Assembly: GCA_016803235.1 (NCBI GenBank)
Contig: JADCLI010000012.1
Location: 61,266 to 125,265, forward strand
Reading direction: 5' to 3'
Length of the DNA: 64,000 nucleotides
DNA from: Pimelobacter simplex
GTDB lineage: Bacteria; Actinomycetota; Actinomycetes; Propionibacteriales; Nocardioidaceae
Shown here piece by piece: positions 52,044 through 60,970 of the stretch. Below the pieces are notes generated by a model. That model was not told the DNA's origin, did no database searches, and worked only from the letters and a program-made list of their open reading frames with translations. Both the position numbers and the translations under genes were made by a program. Position 1 is the first letter of the stretch; every line of letters starts with the position of its first letter.

Positions 52044-53198
52044 TCAGGCGGCGCCCTCACCCGCGAGCCAGCTGTCGCGGGTGGCGACCGCGACGTCGGG
52101 GTTGTCGGAGAACAGCGCGTCGACGCCCGCGTCGAGGAAGGCGTCGATCTCACCGGCGAGGTCGCCCTTCGCGTCGGGGTCCGTGCCGATGCGGTGGTTG
52201 GTCGGCAGGAACTGGTTCTCGACCCGCATCGTCCACGTCACCACGCGCAGCCCGGCGGCGTGGGCGTCGGCGACGAGGGCGCTCGGTGCACCGATCGCAC
52301 CGGAGCCGTCCCGCGGCAGGATCCGGTTCTTCGCGGGCGCGACCCACTCCGCGTAGGTCGCGATGTCGGCCAGGCCCGCGGGGGTCACCAGGTCGGCGTA
52401 CGTCGTGGCCGAGCCGGCCGCCTTGAGGTCGTACGGCGCACCGCTGCCGTCGACGAGCTGCGCGAGCGGGACCCTGGTCCGGCCGGCGAGCTCGCGCAGG
52501 TTGCCGGTCTCGAAGGACTGGATGACGACCTTGGCGTTCAGCCGGTCGAGGCCGTTGCGGCGCAGGGTGCGCACGAGCGGCTCTTCGAGGGAGAGCCCGA
52601 TCGAGTCGAAGTACGTCGGGTGCTTGGTCTCCGGCGCGATGCCGATGGTGCGCCCGGTGCGGCCGGACTCCCGCTTGACCAGCTGGATCACCTCCTCGAG
52701 CGTGGGGACCTCGAACTGGCCGTCGTAGCGGGTGTTGTCGGGGCGGACCTGCGGCAGCCGCTCCTTGGCCCGCAGCGTCTTGAGCTCGGCGAGGGTGAAG
52801 TCCTCGGTGAACCAGCCGCTGACGCTGACGCCGTCGATGCTCTTGGTGGTGCGCCGGTCGGCGAACTCCGGGTGCGTGGCGACGTCCGTCGTCCCGCTGA
52901 TCTCGTTCTCGTGGCGGGCGACGAGGACGCCGTCCTTGGTGGCGACGAGGTCGGGCTCGACGTAGTCGGCGCCCTGCCGGATGGCGAGGCGGTACGCCGC
53001 GAGGGTGTGCTCGGGGCGGTAGCCGGAGGCGCCGCGGTGGGCGATCACGATCGGCTCGGCGCCGGGGTGCCGGTCGGCGTGGGCGTTGCCGTTGCCGTTG
53101 CCGGGCGCGGCGTGCGCGGGGACGGCGGCGCCGAGGGCGACGACGGCGGTGGTGGTGGCAGCCATGAGGGTCCTCCCGAGGAGGGTCGTCCGGGTCAT
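52044..53198 (-). CDS. secreted glycerophosphodiester phosphodiesterase
   Basis: A 384-residue exported enzyme with signal peptide (about 1-31). The GDPD active site is visible: IVIAHRGASGYRPEHTLAAY and ADYVEPDLVATKDGVLVARHE, with IGIAPETKHP later supplying a further acid. It hydrolyses glycerophosphodiesters to glycerol-3-phosphate and alcohol, scavenging phosphate or carbon outside the cell. ATG at 53198 is preferred, since the longer in-frame reading adds 28 residues without a signal. An Asn-Gly repeat follows the signal peptide (GNGNGNAHADRH). Confidence 0.9.
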   Translation of the reverse strand: MTRTTLLGRTLMAATTTAVVALGAAVPAHAAPGNGNGNAHADRHPGAEPIVIAHRGASGYRPEHTLAAYRLAIRQGADYVEPDLVATKDGVLVARHENEISGTTDVATHPEFADRRTTKSIDGVSVSGWFTEDFTLAELKTLRAKERLPQVRPDNTRYDGQFEVPTLEEVIQLVKRESGRTGRTIGIAPETKHPTYFDSIGLSLEEPLVRTLRRNGLDRLNAKVVIQSFETGNLRELAGRTRVPLAQLVDGSGAPYDLKAAGSATTYADLVTPAGLADIATYAEWVAPAKNRILPRDGSGAIGAPSALVADAHAAGLRVVTWTMRVENQFLPTNHRIGTDPDAKGDLAGEIDAFLDAGVDALFSDNPDVAVATRDSWLAGEGAA

Positions 53199-53250
53199 GA
53201 CCGCCACCCGACCAGCCCCAGGTGGCCCGCCGGGGAGCCGCGGGTGAACG

Positions 53251-53685
53251 TCAGCGGGCGAGCAGGAGGATGCCGCCGACAAGGAGGGCGACGACCTTGA
53301 CCACCTCGGCGCCGACGTACCACAGGTGCGCGCGGGAGCCCGGGCCGTCGACCCCCTCGGGCGCGGCCAGGACCGCCTCGGAGCGTCGGGTCAGCGCCGG
53401 CCGGACGGCGACCAGCTGGACCAGCAGCATCGCCACGGCGACGCCCAGTGCGATGCCGGCGCCGGGGCCCGGGTCGCCGACCAGCAGCGAGATCACCACG
53501 AGCACGGCCAGCACCAGCTCGCAGGCGTTGAGCGCCCGGAACACCAGCCGCCCGATGCCCAGCCCGACCTTCAGCGTCACCCCCGGCGCGCGGAACTTCA
53601 GCGGCGCCTCGACGAACGAGATCGCGAGCACCATGCCCAGCCAGACGAACGAGGCGGCGGTGGCGGTGGCGTGCGAGGCGGGCAT
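53251..53685 (-). CDS. four-helix integral membrane protein
   Basis: A 144-residue protein with four hydrophobic segments: ATAASFVWLGMVLAISFVEA, RALNACELVLAVLVVISLLV, GIALGVAVAMLLVQLVAV and VGAEVVKVVALLVGGILLL. The FVEAPLKF motif after the first helix and YVGAEVVKVV before the last recur in small DUF-type membrane proteins I cannot name. ATG at 53685 begins the first helix. No function can be given. Divergent from the thioesterase-like gene. Confidence 0.7.
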   Translation of the reverse strand: MPASHATATAASFVWLGMVLAISFVEAPLKFRAPGVTLKVGLGIGRLVFRALNACELVLAVLVVISLLVGDPGPGAGIALGVAVAMLLVQLVAVRPALTRRSEAVLAAPEGVDGPGSRAHLWYVGAEVVKVVALLVGGILLLAR

Positions 53686-53749
53686 GACCGCATCATCCAC
53701 CCTTCGTTCGGAGGTACGCCGCCACGCGGTCTCCCAGGAGAATGGCGCC

Positions 53750-54517
53750 GTGGCGTACTGGCACCGGACCGCACCGCACACCTTCTCCCCCACCGAGCAC
53801 GTCGGCGGCGCGTGGGACCCGGCGACCCAGCACATCGCCCCGGCGCTCGGCGTGCTCGCCCACGAGGTCGAGCGTGATCGCGACGCCCGCCGCTCCGACG
53901 GCCTGGTCGTCAGCCGGCTGTCGTACGACATCCTCGGCACGGTCCCGATCGAGCCGATCGACGTGGCCGTGGAGGTGCTCCGGCCGGGACGCACCATCGA
54001 GCTGGTGCAGGCCACGGCGTCGTACGCCGGCCGGGCGGTGGCGGTGCTGCGCGCCTGGCTGGTCGAGCCCTACGACACCACACCTCTCGCCGGCACGGAC
54101 CTCCCGAGGATCCCCGGACCCGACGAGATGGAGCCGTGGGACATGGCCGGGCTGTGGCCGAGCGGGTTCATCTCCTCGCTCGAGGTCCGCCGGGAGGACC
54201 TCGGCCCCGGCCGCTCGATGGTGTGGGTCCGCACCGCGCACGACCTGGTGGCCGACGAGCCGGTGAGCCGGCTGGCCGCGGTCGCCGGGCTGGTCGACGT
54301 CACCAACGGGATCGCCGTGCGCACGGACCCCGCGAAGGTCGCCTTCCCCAACCTCGACCTCACCGCCCACTTCCTCCACCACCCCGCGGAGGGCTGGCTC
54401 GGGCTCGACACCACGCAGTCCTACGGCGCCGGCGGGATCGGGGTCACCAGCTCGAAGATGCACGACGAGAACGGCCCGCTCGGCACCATCGCGCAGACCT
54501 TGACCGTGCGCCCGTAG
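53750..54517 (+). CDS. acyl-CoA thioesterase family protein (TesB-like double hotdog)
   Basis: A 255-residue protein resembling the thioesterase-II-like family: TFSPTEHVGGAWDPATQH at the start, RLSYDILGTVPIEPIDVAVEVLRPGRTIELVQATAS as the first hotdog core, and the C-terminal SYGAGGIGVTSSKMHDENG as the second. It probably hydrolyses acyl-CoA esters in the cytoplasm. The GTG start at 53750 is fixed by AGGAG at a spacing of about nine bases. Same-strand neighbour of the NAD-binding protein gene 23 bases downstream. Confidence 0.82.
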   Translation: MAYWHRTAPHTFSPTEHVGGAWDPATQHIAPALGVLAHEVERDRDARRSDGLVVSRLSYDILGTVPIEPIDVAVEVLRPGRTIELVQATASYAGRAVAVLRAWLVEPYDTTPLAGTDLPRIPGPDEMEPWDMAGLWPSGFISSLEVRREDLGPGRSMVWVRTAHDLVADEPVSRLAAVAGLVDVTNGIAVRTDPAKVAFPNLDLTAHFLHHPAEGWLGLDTTQSYGAGGIGVTSSKMHDENGPLGTIAQTLTVRP

Positions 54518-54540
54518 GCGGCGCACGTAGATTGGCAGGC

Positions 54541-55197
54541 ATGCGCGTCGCCGTCGTCGGAGGTCACGGACAGATCGCCCGCCTGCTGCACCCGCTGCTG
54601 GTCGCGGCCGGCCACCAGCCCGTCGCGCTGGTCCGCCGCGAGGAGCAGCGACCGGCACTCGAGGCGGTCGGCGCCGAGGTACGGCTGCTCGACATCGAGG
54701 ACGACGACGTGGCCGCCTTCGCCGCGGCGTTCCGGGACTGCGACGCGGTCGTGTTCAGCGCGGGCGGCGGTCCTGACGGCAACGCCGCGCGCAAACGGAC
54801 CGTCGACCTCGAGGGCTCACTCAAGTCGGCGGCCGCCGCTTCCGTCGCCGGCATCAGCCGGTTCGTCCAGGTCTCGGCCATCGACGTCGACCGTCCGGTC
54901 GCCGCGGGGGCCGGCGAGGTGTGGGCGGCCTACGTCGCCGCCAAGCGCGACGCAGACGCCGCGCTGCGCGCCAGCGGCCTAGACTGGACGGTCGTTCGTC
55001 CCGGCCGGCTCACCGACGAGCCCGCCACCGGGCTGGTGTCGCTCGGCGTCGACGTACCGCGCGGCGACGTGACCCGGGGAGACGTGGCCGCGGTCCTCGC
55101 CGCGGTCCTGGACCGCCCCGAGACCGTGCACCACCAGTGGAACCTGGTCGGCGGCGACGTGCCGGTCGACGCAGCGGTCGCCCGGGCCTCGGTGTAG
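54541..55197 (+). CDS. atypical SDR, NAD(P)-binding protein
   Basis: A 218-residue Rossmann-fold protein of the atypical SDR group. GGHGQIARLLHPLLVAAGHQ is the nucleotide loop, LLDIEDDD and AVVFSAGGGPDGNA follow, and ISRFVQVSAIDVDRP with YVAAKRDADAALRASGLDWTVVRPGRL gives the catalytic-like helix. It is like YwnB/BLVRB-type flavin or biliverdin reductases; the substrate is unknown. ATG at 54541 gives the standard family start. Confidence 0.88.
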   Translation: MRVAVVGGHGQIARLLHPLLVAAGHQPVALVRREEQRPALEAVGAEVRLLDIEDDDVAAFAAAFRDCDAVVFSAGGGPDGNAARKRTVDLEGSLKSAAAASVAGISRFVQVSAIDVDRPVAAGAGEVWAAYVAAKRDADAALRASGLDWTVVRPGRLTDEPATGLVSLGVDVPRGDVTRGDVAAVLAAVLDRPETVHHQWNLVGGDVPVDAAVARASV

Positions 55198-55223
55198 CCG
55201 ACGGCCCGGGCGACCGTTCCCCG

Positions 55224-55385
55224 TCAGACGGTGTGTCCGCGCCCGTTGAAGATCGAGACGCCGCCGGGGCCCACCAGCAGGCCGAGGACGATCAGCACGA
55301 TTCCGAGCACGATGCCGCCCTGGATGAGGGTGACGATGCCGGCGATGACCAGGATCGCCGCGACGATCCACAAGAGCGTGCCCAT
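55224..55385 (-). CDS. GPGG-motif small membrane protein
   Basis: A 53-residue protein with two hydrophobic segments (MGTLLWIVAAILVIAGIV and IVLGIVLIVLGLLVGPGG), ending GPGGVSIFNGRGHTV. The GPGG motif names a family of small actinobacterial membrane proteins without known function. ATG at 55385 follows GAAAGGAAG. It lies 88 bases from the next minus-strand gene and ends convergent with the atypical SDR. Confidence 0.78.
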   Translation of the reverse strand: MGTLLWIVAAILVIAGIVTLIQGGIVLGIVLIVLGLLVGPGGVSIFNGRGHTV

Positions 55386-55473
55386 GATTCTTCCTTTCCC
55401 TCGCCCACCCGGTGGTGGGGTCCTCGGGCAGTACCCGGGTGCGTTCGGCACACACGCCCGAACCGGCAGCCGG

Positions 55474-55713
55474 TCAGCCGAGCGGCTCCACCGAGCCGAC
55501 GCGGAGCACCTTCACCTCCAGCTCGTCGATGACCAGCCTGCGCACCCGTCCCTCCCCCAGCACCAGCCGGCCGACCGCCACGGCACCCACGGCGACGGCA
55601 CCGAGCGCGAGGGCGCCGAGGGCGGCAGCGCCGGCGGCGGAGGCGCCGAAAGCCGAGAGGCCGAGAGCGCTGCTGCCGCGCAGGCGGGGGGTCAGGTCGA
55701 GTTCAGGCTGCAT
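55474..55713 (-). CDS. 79-residue Ala/Gly-rich membrane protein
   Basis: A short protein starting MQPELDLTPRLRGSSALGL. The middle is a low-complexity helix-like run of Ala, Gly and Val (GALALGAVAVGAVAVGRLVL), followed by a charged tail (EGRVRRLVIDELEVKVLRV). The Gly-Ala-Val pattern suggests a membrane-embedded or pentapeptide-like structure. The N-terminal Met at 55713 is preferred; no close family is recognised. It sits just past the tmRNA gene on the same strand. Confidence 0.6.
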   Translation of the reverse strand: MQPELDLTPRLRGSSALGLSAFGASAAGAAALGALALGAVAVGAVAVGRLVLGEGRVRRLVIDELEVKVLRVGSVEPLG

Positions 55714-55777
55714 GGCTCGATCCTGACAGGCTCCCGGCCGAGTGGTGGAGCGAGGCACGACACGACGAACCGACGCG

Positions 55778-55801
55778 GCCCGCGCGCTGAGCGCGACGGG
55801 C
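55778..55801 (-). terminator. candidate tmRNA terminator
   Basis: GCCCG/CGGGC arms with inner GCGC/GCGC pairs and a small bulge form a hairpin about 21 bases past the tmRNA 3' end on the minus strand. No T-run follows. Confidence 0.4.
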
Positions 55802-55821
55802 ACACGTCGGTCGGAGGTGAG

Positions 55822-56189
55822 TGGAGCTGCGGGGAATCGAACCCCGGTCCTCGAGCGCCGAGCCAGGTCTTCTCCGGGTGCAGTTCGCGATGGCGTTTTC
55901 TCGGCCCCGACGCTCGCACGAACACGTCGTCGACAGGCCCAGTCAGGTTTGAGTCCCGATCAACCACCCTGACGGCAGGTGATCAGCAAGTCTCCTGGAT
56001 GACGCCTGGGTCCGGGACGGAGACGGATGCCCGGTCAGACGCTTCGATCACCGCGTCAGGCGGCGAGAGCGAAGGAACTGCGCTTAGCGTTGGCAGTTAT
56101 TGGTTTCCAGCGATCGTTTACGAGATGACGCTGGCTTCTCGACCCGCTTCCCCTGGAACAAACGTCCCAAGTCGAAACCGATCAGCCCC
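55822..56189 (-). ncRNA. ssrA: transfer-messenger RNA (tmRNA)
   Basis: Acceptor strands GGGGCTG (5', 56183-56189) and CAGCTCC (3', 55823-55829) pair with one G-T wobble, followed by discriminator A and no encoded CCA. The 5' end continues ATCGGTTTCGACTTGGGACG, the tmRNA landmark, and the 3' end has the T-arm GGGGTTCGATTCCCC. The tag reading frame is at 56057-56095 and encodes ANAKRSSFALAA then TGA. It rescues stalled ribosomes with SmpB, encoded 1.9 kb away. TAGACT at 56210-56215 could be its -10 hexamer. Confidence 0.95.
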
Positions 56190-56225
56190 TCTTGAGTTGT
56201 GGTGACCTCAGTCTACCGGTCCTCA

Positions 56226-56267
56226 ACGACACAGGCCCACCGGATAATCCCGGTGGGCCTGCGTCGT
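56226..56267. terminator. terminator hairpin of the trypsin-like protease gene
   Basis: CAGGCCCACCGG and CCGGTGGGCCTG pair perfectly over 12 bases around a 6-base loop; five more pairs (ACGAC/GTCGT) follow after one mismatch. It lies 17 bases past the protease stop, upstream of the tmRNA promoter on the same strand. Confidence 0.75.
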
Positions 56268-56283
56268 GCTGCGAGGCGGGCGA

Positions 56284-57126
56284 TCAGCCCAGGAAGCCGG
56301 CCAGCCAGTCGGCGACGACGGGGATGTCGATGCGCTGGTAGCCGTCGAGGTAGCGGCAGTTCGAGGTGTAGCCGTACGACGTCACGCCGACGACCTTGCC
56401 GTCGAGCCACAGCGACCCGCCGGAGTCACCGAAGCAGGTGCCGCCGGTGCCGAACGGGTCCTTCTCGTTGCCATTGGTCTGGATGACCTGCGGCGTGATC
56501 TTCTGGCCAGGCATCTCGACGTAGCGACGCATGATCGGGTAGCTCATCGGCGTCGGCTTCTGCGAGCCGCTGTCGGCCTGGCGCACCTCGGTGCCGTAGC
56601 CGACGGCGGTGAACAGCGTCTTGCGCGGCTGCTGGATCGCGTCCGCGGCGTGCAGGTCAGCGAGCGGCGCGGGCTCGATGCCCTCCACGGGCTCGTCGAG
56701 GACGACCACGCCGACGTCGTTCCAGTTGTCGAGGTCGGTGAAGTCGCTGTACTCCGGGTGGGTGGACGCCGTGCCCGACAGGAAGCCCGCCTCGGCGAGC
56801 TCCTCGGCCGTGTAGCCGGCCGTGACGTCCTCGGCCACGGGCAGCGGCGAGGGCGGCGCCTCGGCGACCACGCTCTCGAAGGTGACCAGGGTCTTGCCCA
56901 GGGTGCCCGACGTGCAGTGCGCGGCCGTGACGAGCACCGTCGGGCTGACCAGGGTCGCGGAGCAGCGGAACCTGCCCTCGGCGTCGTAGAACGCGATCAT
57001 CGCGACGTTGGGGTGGGTGTCGCCGTCGGGCGTGCCGCCGGTGCTGGCGGACGCGGGAGAGGCGGGTACGACGAGACCCAGGCCGGCCGCGGTGGCGACG
57101 ACCAGGGTCAGGAGACGAGCGCGCAT
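56284..57126 (-). CDS. secreted trypsin-like serine protease
   Basis: A 280-residue exported protease with signal peptide (about 1-28). The chymotrypsin-fold triad is intact: TAAHC, Asp in NWNDVGVVVLD, and the nucleophile in GGTCFGDSGGSLW. Pairs of cysteines (RCSA/AAHC and GTCFG/NCRY) match the S1A disulfides. No propeptide is obvious, so it may be active after export. ATG at 57126 begins MRARLLTLVVATAAG. Transcription ends at the hairpin just past its stop. Confidence 0.92.
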   Translation of the reverse strand: MRARLLTLVVATAAGLGLVVPASPASASTGGTPDGDTHPNVAMIAFYDAEGRFRCSATLVSPTVLVTAAHCTSGTLGKTLVTFESVVAEAPPSPLPVAEDVTAGYTAEELAEAGFLSGTASTHPEYSDFTDLDNWNDVGVVVLDEPVEGIEPAPLADLHAADAIQQPRKTLFTAVGYGTEVRQADSGSQKPTPMSYPIMRRYVEMPGQKITPQVIQTNGNEKDPFGTGGTCFGDSGGSLWLDGKVVGVTSYGYTSNCRYLDGYQRIDIPVVADWLAGFLG

Positions 57127-57196
57127 TTTTCTCCTCGGGGATGAGTGGGAACCCCATCCCAGCACCTGCGGACCTGCGGGGGGAAGATCCCCTGCG

Positions 57197-58099
57197 TCAA
57201 GAATTTGCGGCCGGCTCGCCGAACAACCGGACAGCGTTGTGCCAGCAGACGTCACGCAGCCAGTCGTCTCCCAGGTCGAGGCGTGCGAGGCCCTCGAGCT
57301 GGTGGTGGTACGGGTAGGGGATGGTCGGGAAGTCCGAGCCGAGCAGCACCTTGGCCTGCAGGTCGACCAGCCGCGGCAGCAGGGACGCGGGGTAGCCGCC
57401 GTCGTGGTGGAAGAAGTCGGTGAAGACCATCGTGGTGTCGAGGTGGACGTTCGGGTAGGTCTCGGCGAGCACCAGGAAGTCGTCGTACTCCGGAGCGCCC
57501 ATGTGGGCGATGAACAGCCGCAGCCGGGGGTGGCGGCGCAGCAGCCGGGCGACCGAGTCCGGGCCGGTGAACGCATTGCCGACCGGGCCCGACCCGGCGT
57601 GCACGGTCACCGGCGTGCCGGCGTCCTCGAGCACGCCCCAGACCGGGTCGAGGACCGGGTCGTCCGCGACGAACTCCCCCACCTGGAGGTGGATCTTGAA
57701 GATCCGAACGCCGTCGTCGACCAACTCGGCGACGTACTGCTCCGCCTCGGGCTCGGGGTAGAACGTGGCCGACCACAGCACCTCGGGCGCGGCCGCCGCG
57801 AAGTCCCGCGACCAGTCGTTGAGGTACGACGCCACGCCCGGCTTGTGCGCGTAGGGGTGGGTCGGGAAGGCGCGCAGCCCGAAGGAGCGCAGCAGGCCGA
57901 GCCGTTCCTCGTGGGAGTCGCGGTAGCGGATCGGCCAGGGACGCCCGATCTTCGGGCCGGCCTCGTCGAACACCGCCCACACGGCCCGCTGGATGTTCGG
58001 CGGCAGGAAGTGGGTGTGCACGTCGAACAGCCCGGGCAGCCCGAGCGGCTCCCAGAACGCCCGCACCGCGCGGGCATCGGCGGACCGGCCGTCAGTCAC
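57197..58099 (-). CDS. amidohydrolase family protein (amidohydro-rel/ACMSD-like)
   Basis: A 300-residue TIM-barrel metal hydrolase. The first strand [11 protein letters not shown] gives the HxH metal ligands, further ligands are HLQVGEF and [13 protein letters not shown], and Asp in [12 protein letters not shown]. This is the pattern of the amidohydrolase_2 group, including decarboxylases such as ACMSD. Substrate unknown. Its GTG start overlaps the smpB stop by eight bases, so it is co-translated with smpB. Confidence 0.87.
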   Translation of the reverse strand: MTDGRSADARAVRAFWEPLGLPGLFDVHTHFLPPNIQRAVWAVFDEAGPKIGRPWPIRYRDSHEERLGLLRSFGLRAFPTHPYAHKPGVASYLNDWSRDFAAAAPEVLWSATFYPEPEAEQYVAELVDDGVRIFKIHLQVGEFVADDPVLDPVWGVLEDAGTPVTVHAGSGPVGNAFTGPDSVARLLRRHPRLRLFIAHMGAPEYDDFLVLAETYPNVHLDTTMVFTDFFHHDGGYPASLLPRLVDLQAKVLLGSDFPTIPYPYHHQLEGLARLDLGDDWLRDVCWHNAVRLFGEPAANS

Positions 58100-58595
58100 T
58101 CATGCCCTTGAGCCGGCGACCGATCGCCTCCTGCTTCTCGCGATCGGCGGTGCGCTCGGCGATGGCCTGGCGCTTGTCCCACGACTTCTTGCCCTTGGCG
58201 AGGCCGATCTCGATCTTGGCCCGGCCCTTGACGAAGTAGAGCGACAGCGGGATGACGGTGTGGCCCTTCTCGCTGACCTTGCGCTCGATCTTGTCGATCT
58301 CGACCCGGTTGAGCAGCAGCTTGCGCTTGCGGCGCGCGGCGTGGTTGGTCCAGGTGCCCTGGGCGTACTCGGGGATGTGCACCCCGTGCAACCAGGCCTC
58401 GCCACCCTCGATGTCGACGAAGCCGTCGACCAGGCTGGCGCGGCCCATCCGCAGCGACTTCACCTCGGTGCCCTGGAGCACCATGCCGGCCTCGAAGGTG
58501 TCCTCGATGTGGTAGTCGTGGCGCGCCTTCTTGTTGGACGCGACGAGCTTGCGCCCGCTCGCGTCCTCCTGCTTCGCACCCGACTTCTTGGCCAT
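58092..58595 (-). CDS. smpB: SsrA-binding protein SmpB
   Basis: A 167-residue RNA-binding protein that delivers tmRNA to stalled ribosomes. Family features: [45 protein letters not shown], and the basic C-terminal tail ([28 protein letters not shown]) that enters the mRNA channel. About 15 N-terminal residues are an extension ([12 protein letters not shown]). It sits 1.9 kb from ssrA, with the protease and amidohydrolase genes between. Confidence 0.95.
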   Translation of the reverse strand: MAKKSGAKQEDASGRKLVASNKKARHDYHIEDTFEAGMVLQGTEVKSLRMGRASLVDGFVDIEGGEAWLHGVHIPEYAQGTWTNHAARRKRKLLLNRVEIDKIERKVSEKGHTVIPLSLYFVKGRAKIEIGLAKGKKSWDKRQAIAERTADREKQEAIGRRLKGMSD

Positions 58596-58642
58596 GCCTC
58601 GATTCTCTCAGGACGGCGCAACGCGGTTTCCCGCAGGTGTGC

Positions 58643-59941
58643 TCAGAGGTAGCCCATCGGGTCGACGGGGTCGCCGTTGCGCATCAGGATGAAGTGCAGG
58701 TGGCAGCCGGTCGACCAGCCGGTCGAGCCGGAGTACCCGACGACCTGGCCACGGGACACCTTGGCGCCCTCGCCCACGGCGTACTTGCTGAGGTGGTTGT
58801 AGACGAGCACGATGTCGGCGCCGTTGACCTTGCCGATCGCGAGGTAGAGGCGGTTGCCGTAGACCTCGTCGTAGTACTGGTCGATCACCGTGCCGGACTC
58901 GCCGGCCCACAGCGCGGCGCCGCAGCCGGTGCCGAAGTCGGTGCCGTTGTGCAGGCCCCAGTAGCCGTAGATCGGGTGGATCCGGTAGCCGTACGGCGAG
59001 GTGACCGGACCGGGACCCGGGCGGGCGAGCAGGCCGGCGGTGTCACCGTTGTAGCTGCCGCCCTGCTTCTTCGACAGCTCGATGATCTTCTGCCGGATCC
59101 GCGCCTCGCGCTTCTCGAGCCGGGCCAGCGCCTTGCGGTCGGCCTCGCGGGCGGCGACCACCTCCTGGCGCAGGCCCTTGTTGTGCGCGACCAGGCCCTC
59201 GACCTCGGTGGCGGTCGCGGCGGCCTGCTCGACGAGGGCCTGCACCGTTGCGACGTTGTCGTCGGCAGCCTTCTTGGCCGCTGCGACCTGGTCGCGGGCG
59301 GCGCGGACCGCGGCGCGCTGCTGGGTCATGGCGTCCTCGGCGGCCTCGAGGGCGACCAAGGCGTCGTGCTGGCGGCCCATGACGAGGTCGTTGGCGGTCT
59401 GCCCCATCAGCACGTCCTCGATGGTGCCCGCCTCGGCGTACGCCGCGAGCAGGGCGAGCCGGGTGTCGCCGGCGGTCGCGATCCCGATCACGGTGTCGCG
59501 GCTCGCGTCGCGCTGGGCGGCGACGTCGGCGCGGGCCTGGGCCAGCGCGACCCGCGCGGCCGCGAGGTTGTCCTGCGCCTGGGTCAGCTGGGTGGCGAGG
59601 GTCGCGGCCGCGGCCTGGGCGTCGGCGAGGTCGGCCTGGACGGAGGCCAGCCGGTCGCGGGCGCTGCCGAGGGCGGCCTTGGCCTTCTCCAGCCGCCTCG
59701 CGATCTTCGCGACCTTCTGGCTGGCCTCGTGGATGTCGCCCTTGACGCTGGCGATCTCGCCCTTGACCTGGTTCTGCTTGTTCTTGAGGTCGTCACGGTC
59801 GTCGGCGTGGGCGAGCGGGACGGCGAGCCCGGCCACGGCGACGACGGTGGCGACGGCGGTCACCAGCCACTGGGGTTGAGCCCACACGGGCAGCCTGTCG
59901 AGGGCACGGCGCAGCCACGGGGCGCTGGGGAAGAAGCGCAC
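58643..59941 (-). CDS. M23 peptidase with N-terminal coiled coil (FtsEX-linked wall hydrolase)
   Basis: A 432-residue exported protein. A cytoplasmic start and one hydrophobic segment (about 23-45, cleavable) precede a long coiled coil (about 50-270, LKNKQNQVKGEIASVKGDI onward). The C-terminal LytM domain has the zinc motif: HNGTDFGTGCG and LVYNHLSKYA, with GCHLHFILM. It cleaves peptidoglycan cross-links. Layout, coiled coil and position next to ftsX-ftsE suggest an EnvC/RipC-like hydrolase activated by FtsEX (inference). Confidence 0.88.
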   Translation of the reverse strand: MRFFPSAPWLRRALDRLPVWAQPQWLVTAVATVVAVAGLAVPLAHADDRDDLKNKQNQVKGEIASVKGDIHEASQKVAKIARRLEKAKAALGSARDRLASVQADLADAQAAAATLATQLTQAQDNLAAARVALAQARADVAAQRDASRDTVIGIATAGDTRLALLAAYAEAGTIEDVLMGQTANDLVMGRQHDALVALEAAEDAMTQQRAAVRAARDQVAAAKKAADDNVATVQALVEQAAATATEVEGLVAHNKGLRQEVVAAREADRKALARLEKREARIRQKIIELSKKQGGSYNGDTAGLLARPGPGPVTSPYGYRIHPIYGYWGLHNGTDFGTGCGAALWAGESGTVIDQYYDEVYGNRLYLAIGKVNGADIVLVYNHLSKYAVGEGAKVSRGQVVGYSGSTGWSTGCHLHFILMRNGDPVDPMGYL

Positions 59942-59996
59942 GTTGAGACCAATCGATGTTCGGGGAAGTGAACCCCTCGACCGTAGCCGCCGACGA

Positions 59997-60932
59997 TCAG
60001 ACTTTGACGTATTTGCGGGTCAGCAGGAGTGTCGGGATCAGCGTCAGCGCCGGGCCGAGCAGCACGATGCCCGGCGGGAACAGCCCGAACAGCGCCTGGG
60101 TGTAGTCGGTCCAGTCGACCCACGGCAGGAACGAGACGTGGTCGGACAACGCCTGTTCCACGCCCCAGTACTGGAATGCCGCCAGCACACCGGCCGCGAG
60201 GGCCACGCCGACGATCGCGGCCACCAGCGACTCGAGGAGGAACGGCAGCGCGATGTAGAGGGTCGAGGCGCCGACCAGACGCATGATCGCGATCTCACGA
60301 CGCCGGGCCAGGGCGGCCAGCCGGATCGTGTTGGTGACCTGCAGCAGGGCCGCGAAGAGCAGGAACCCCGCGCCGATCCACGAGCCGTACTTGAGGACGG
60401 TCATGATGCCGAAGATCTGGCCGAGCGCCTTGCGCTGGTCCTTGATGCCGGACACGCCGTCGAGTCCCTCGAGCGCGCTGATGATGCCGTCGGCGCGCTC
60501 CGGTGTCTTCAAGGTCACCCAGTACGCCGCGGGCCAGCCCTCCGCGGTGACGATCGGGTCAGGCCCGGTGTACGACGACTCGGGGAGGGTCTCCTTCGCC
60601 TTCTCGAAGCCCTCCTCCTTCGACTGGTAGGCGAAGGAGCGGACCTCGTCGTTGTCCTGGATCTCCTTCTCGATCCGCTGCTGCTGGTCGGCGGTGACCT
60701 CGCCGCTCGCGCAGTTCGGGCTGTGGGAGGGGTCGTCGTCGGTGCACAGGTTGACCAGGATCTTCAGCTCGTCGCCGAGGCTGTCGCGGGCGACGGTGGC
60801 CTCGCGCTGGACGAGGATGCCGATACCCGCCAAGGACAGGGACACGAAGAGCGTGAGGATCACCGCGAGGTGCATCGACAGATTGCGCCGCAGGCCGGTG
60901 CGGAGCTCGGTGAAGACGTAGCGAAGCTGCAT
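59997..60932 (-). CDS. ftsX: cell division protein FtsX
   Basis: A 311-residue membrane protein with a cytoplasmic N-terminus (MQLRYVFTELRTGLRRNLSM), a helix, a large extracytoplasmic loop (about 50-175, with one Cys pair NLCTDDDPSHSPNC) that contacts the wall hydrolase, and three further helices. It forms the FtsEX complex controlling peptidoglycan cleavage at division. Length is typical for actinobacteria. It starts 38 bases after ftsE. Confidence 0.94.
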   Translation of the reverse strand: MQLRYVFTELRTGLRRNLSMHLAVILTLFVSLSLAGIGILVQREATVARDSLGDELKILVNLCTDDDPSHSPNCASGEVTADQQQRIEKEIQDNDEVRSFAYQSKEEGFEKAKETLPESSYTGPDPIVTAEGWPAAYWVTLKTPERADGIISALEGLDGVSGIKDQRKALGQIFGIMTVLKYGSWIGAGFLLFAALLQVTNTIRLAALARRREIAIMRLVGASTLYIALPFLLESLVAAIVGVALAAGVLAAFQYWGVEQALSDHVSFLPWVDWTDYTQALFGLFPPGIVLLGPALTLIPTLLLTRKYVKV

Positions 60933-60970
60933 GAGGAAGGCTCTCTGGATCGGGCTGGATCAGGTCCGGG

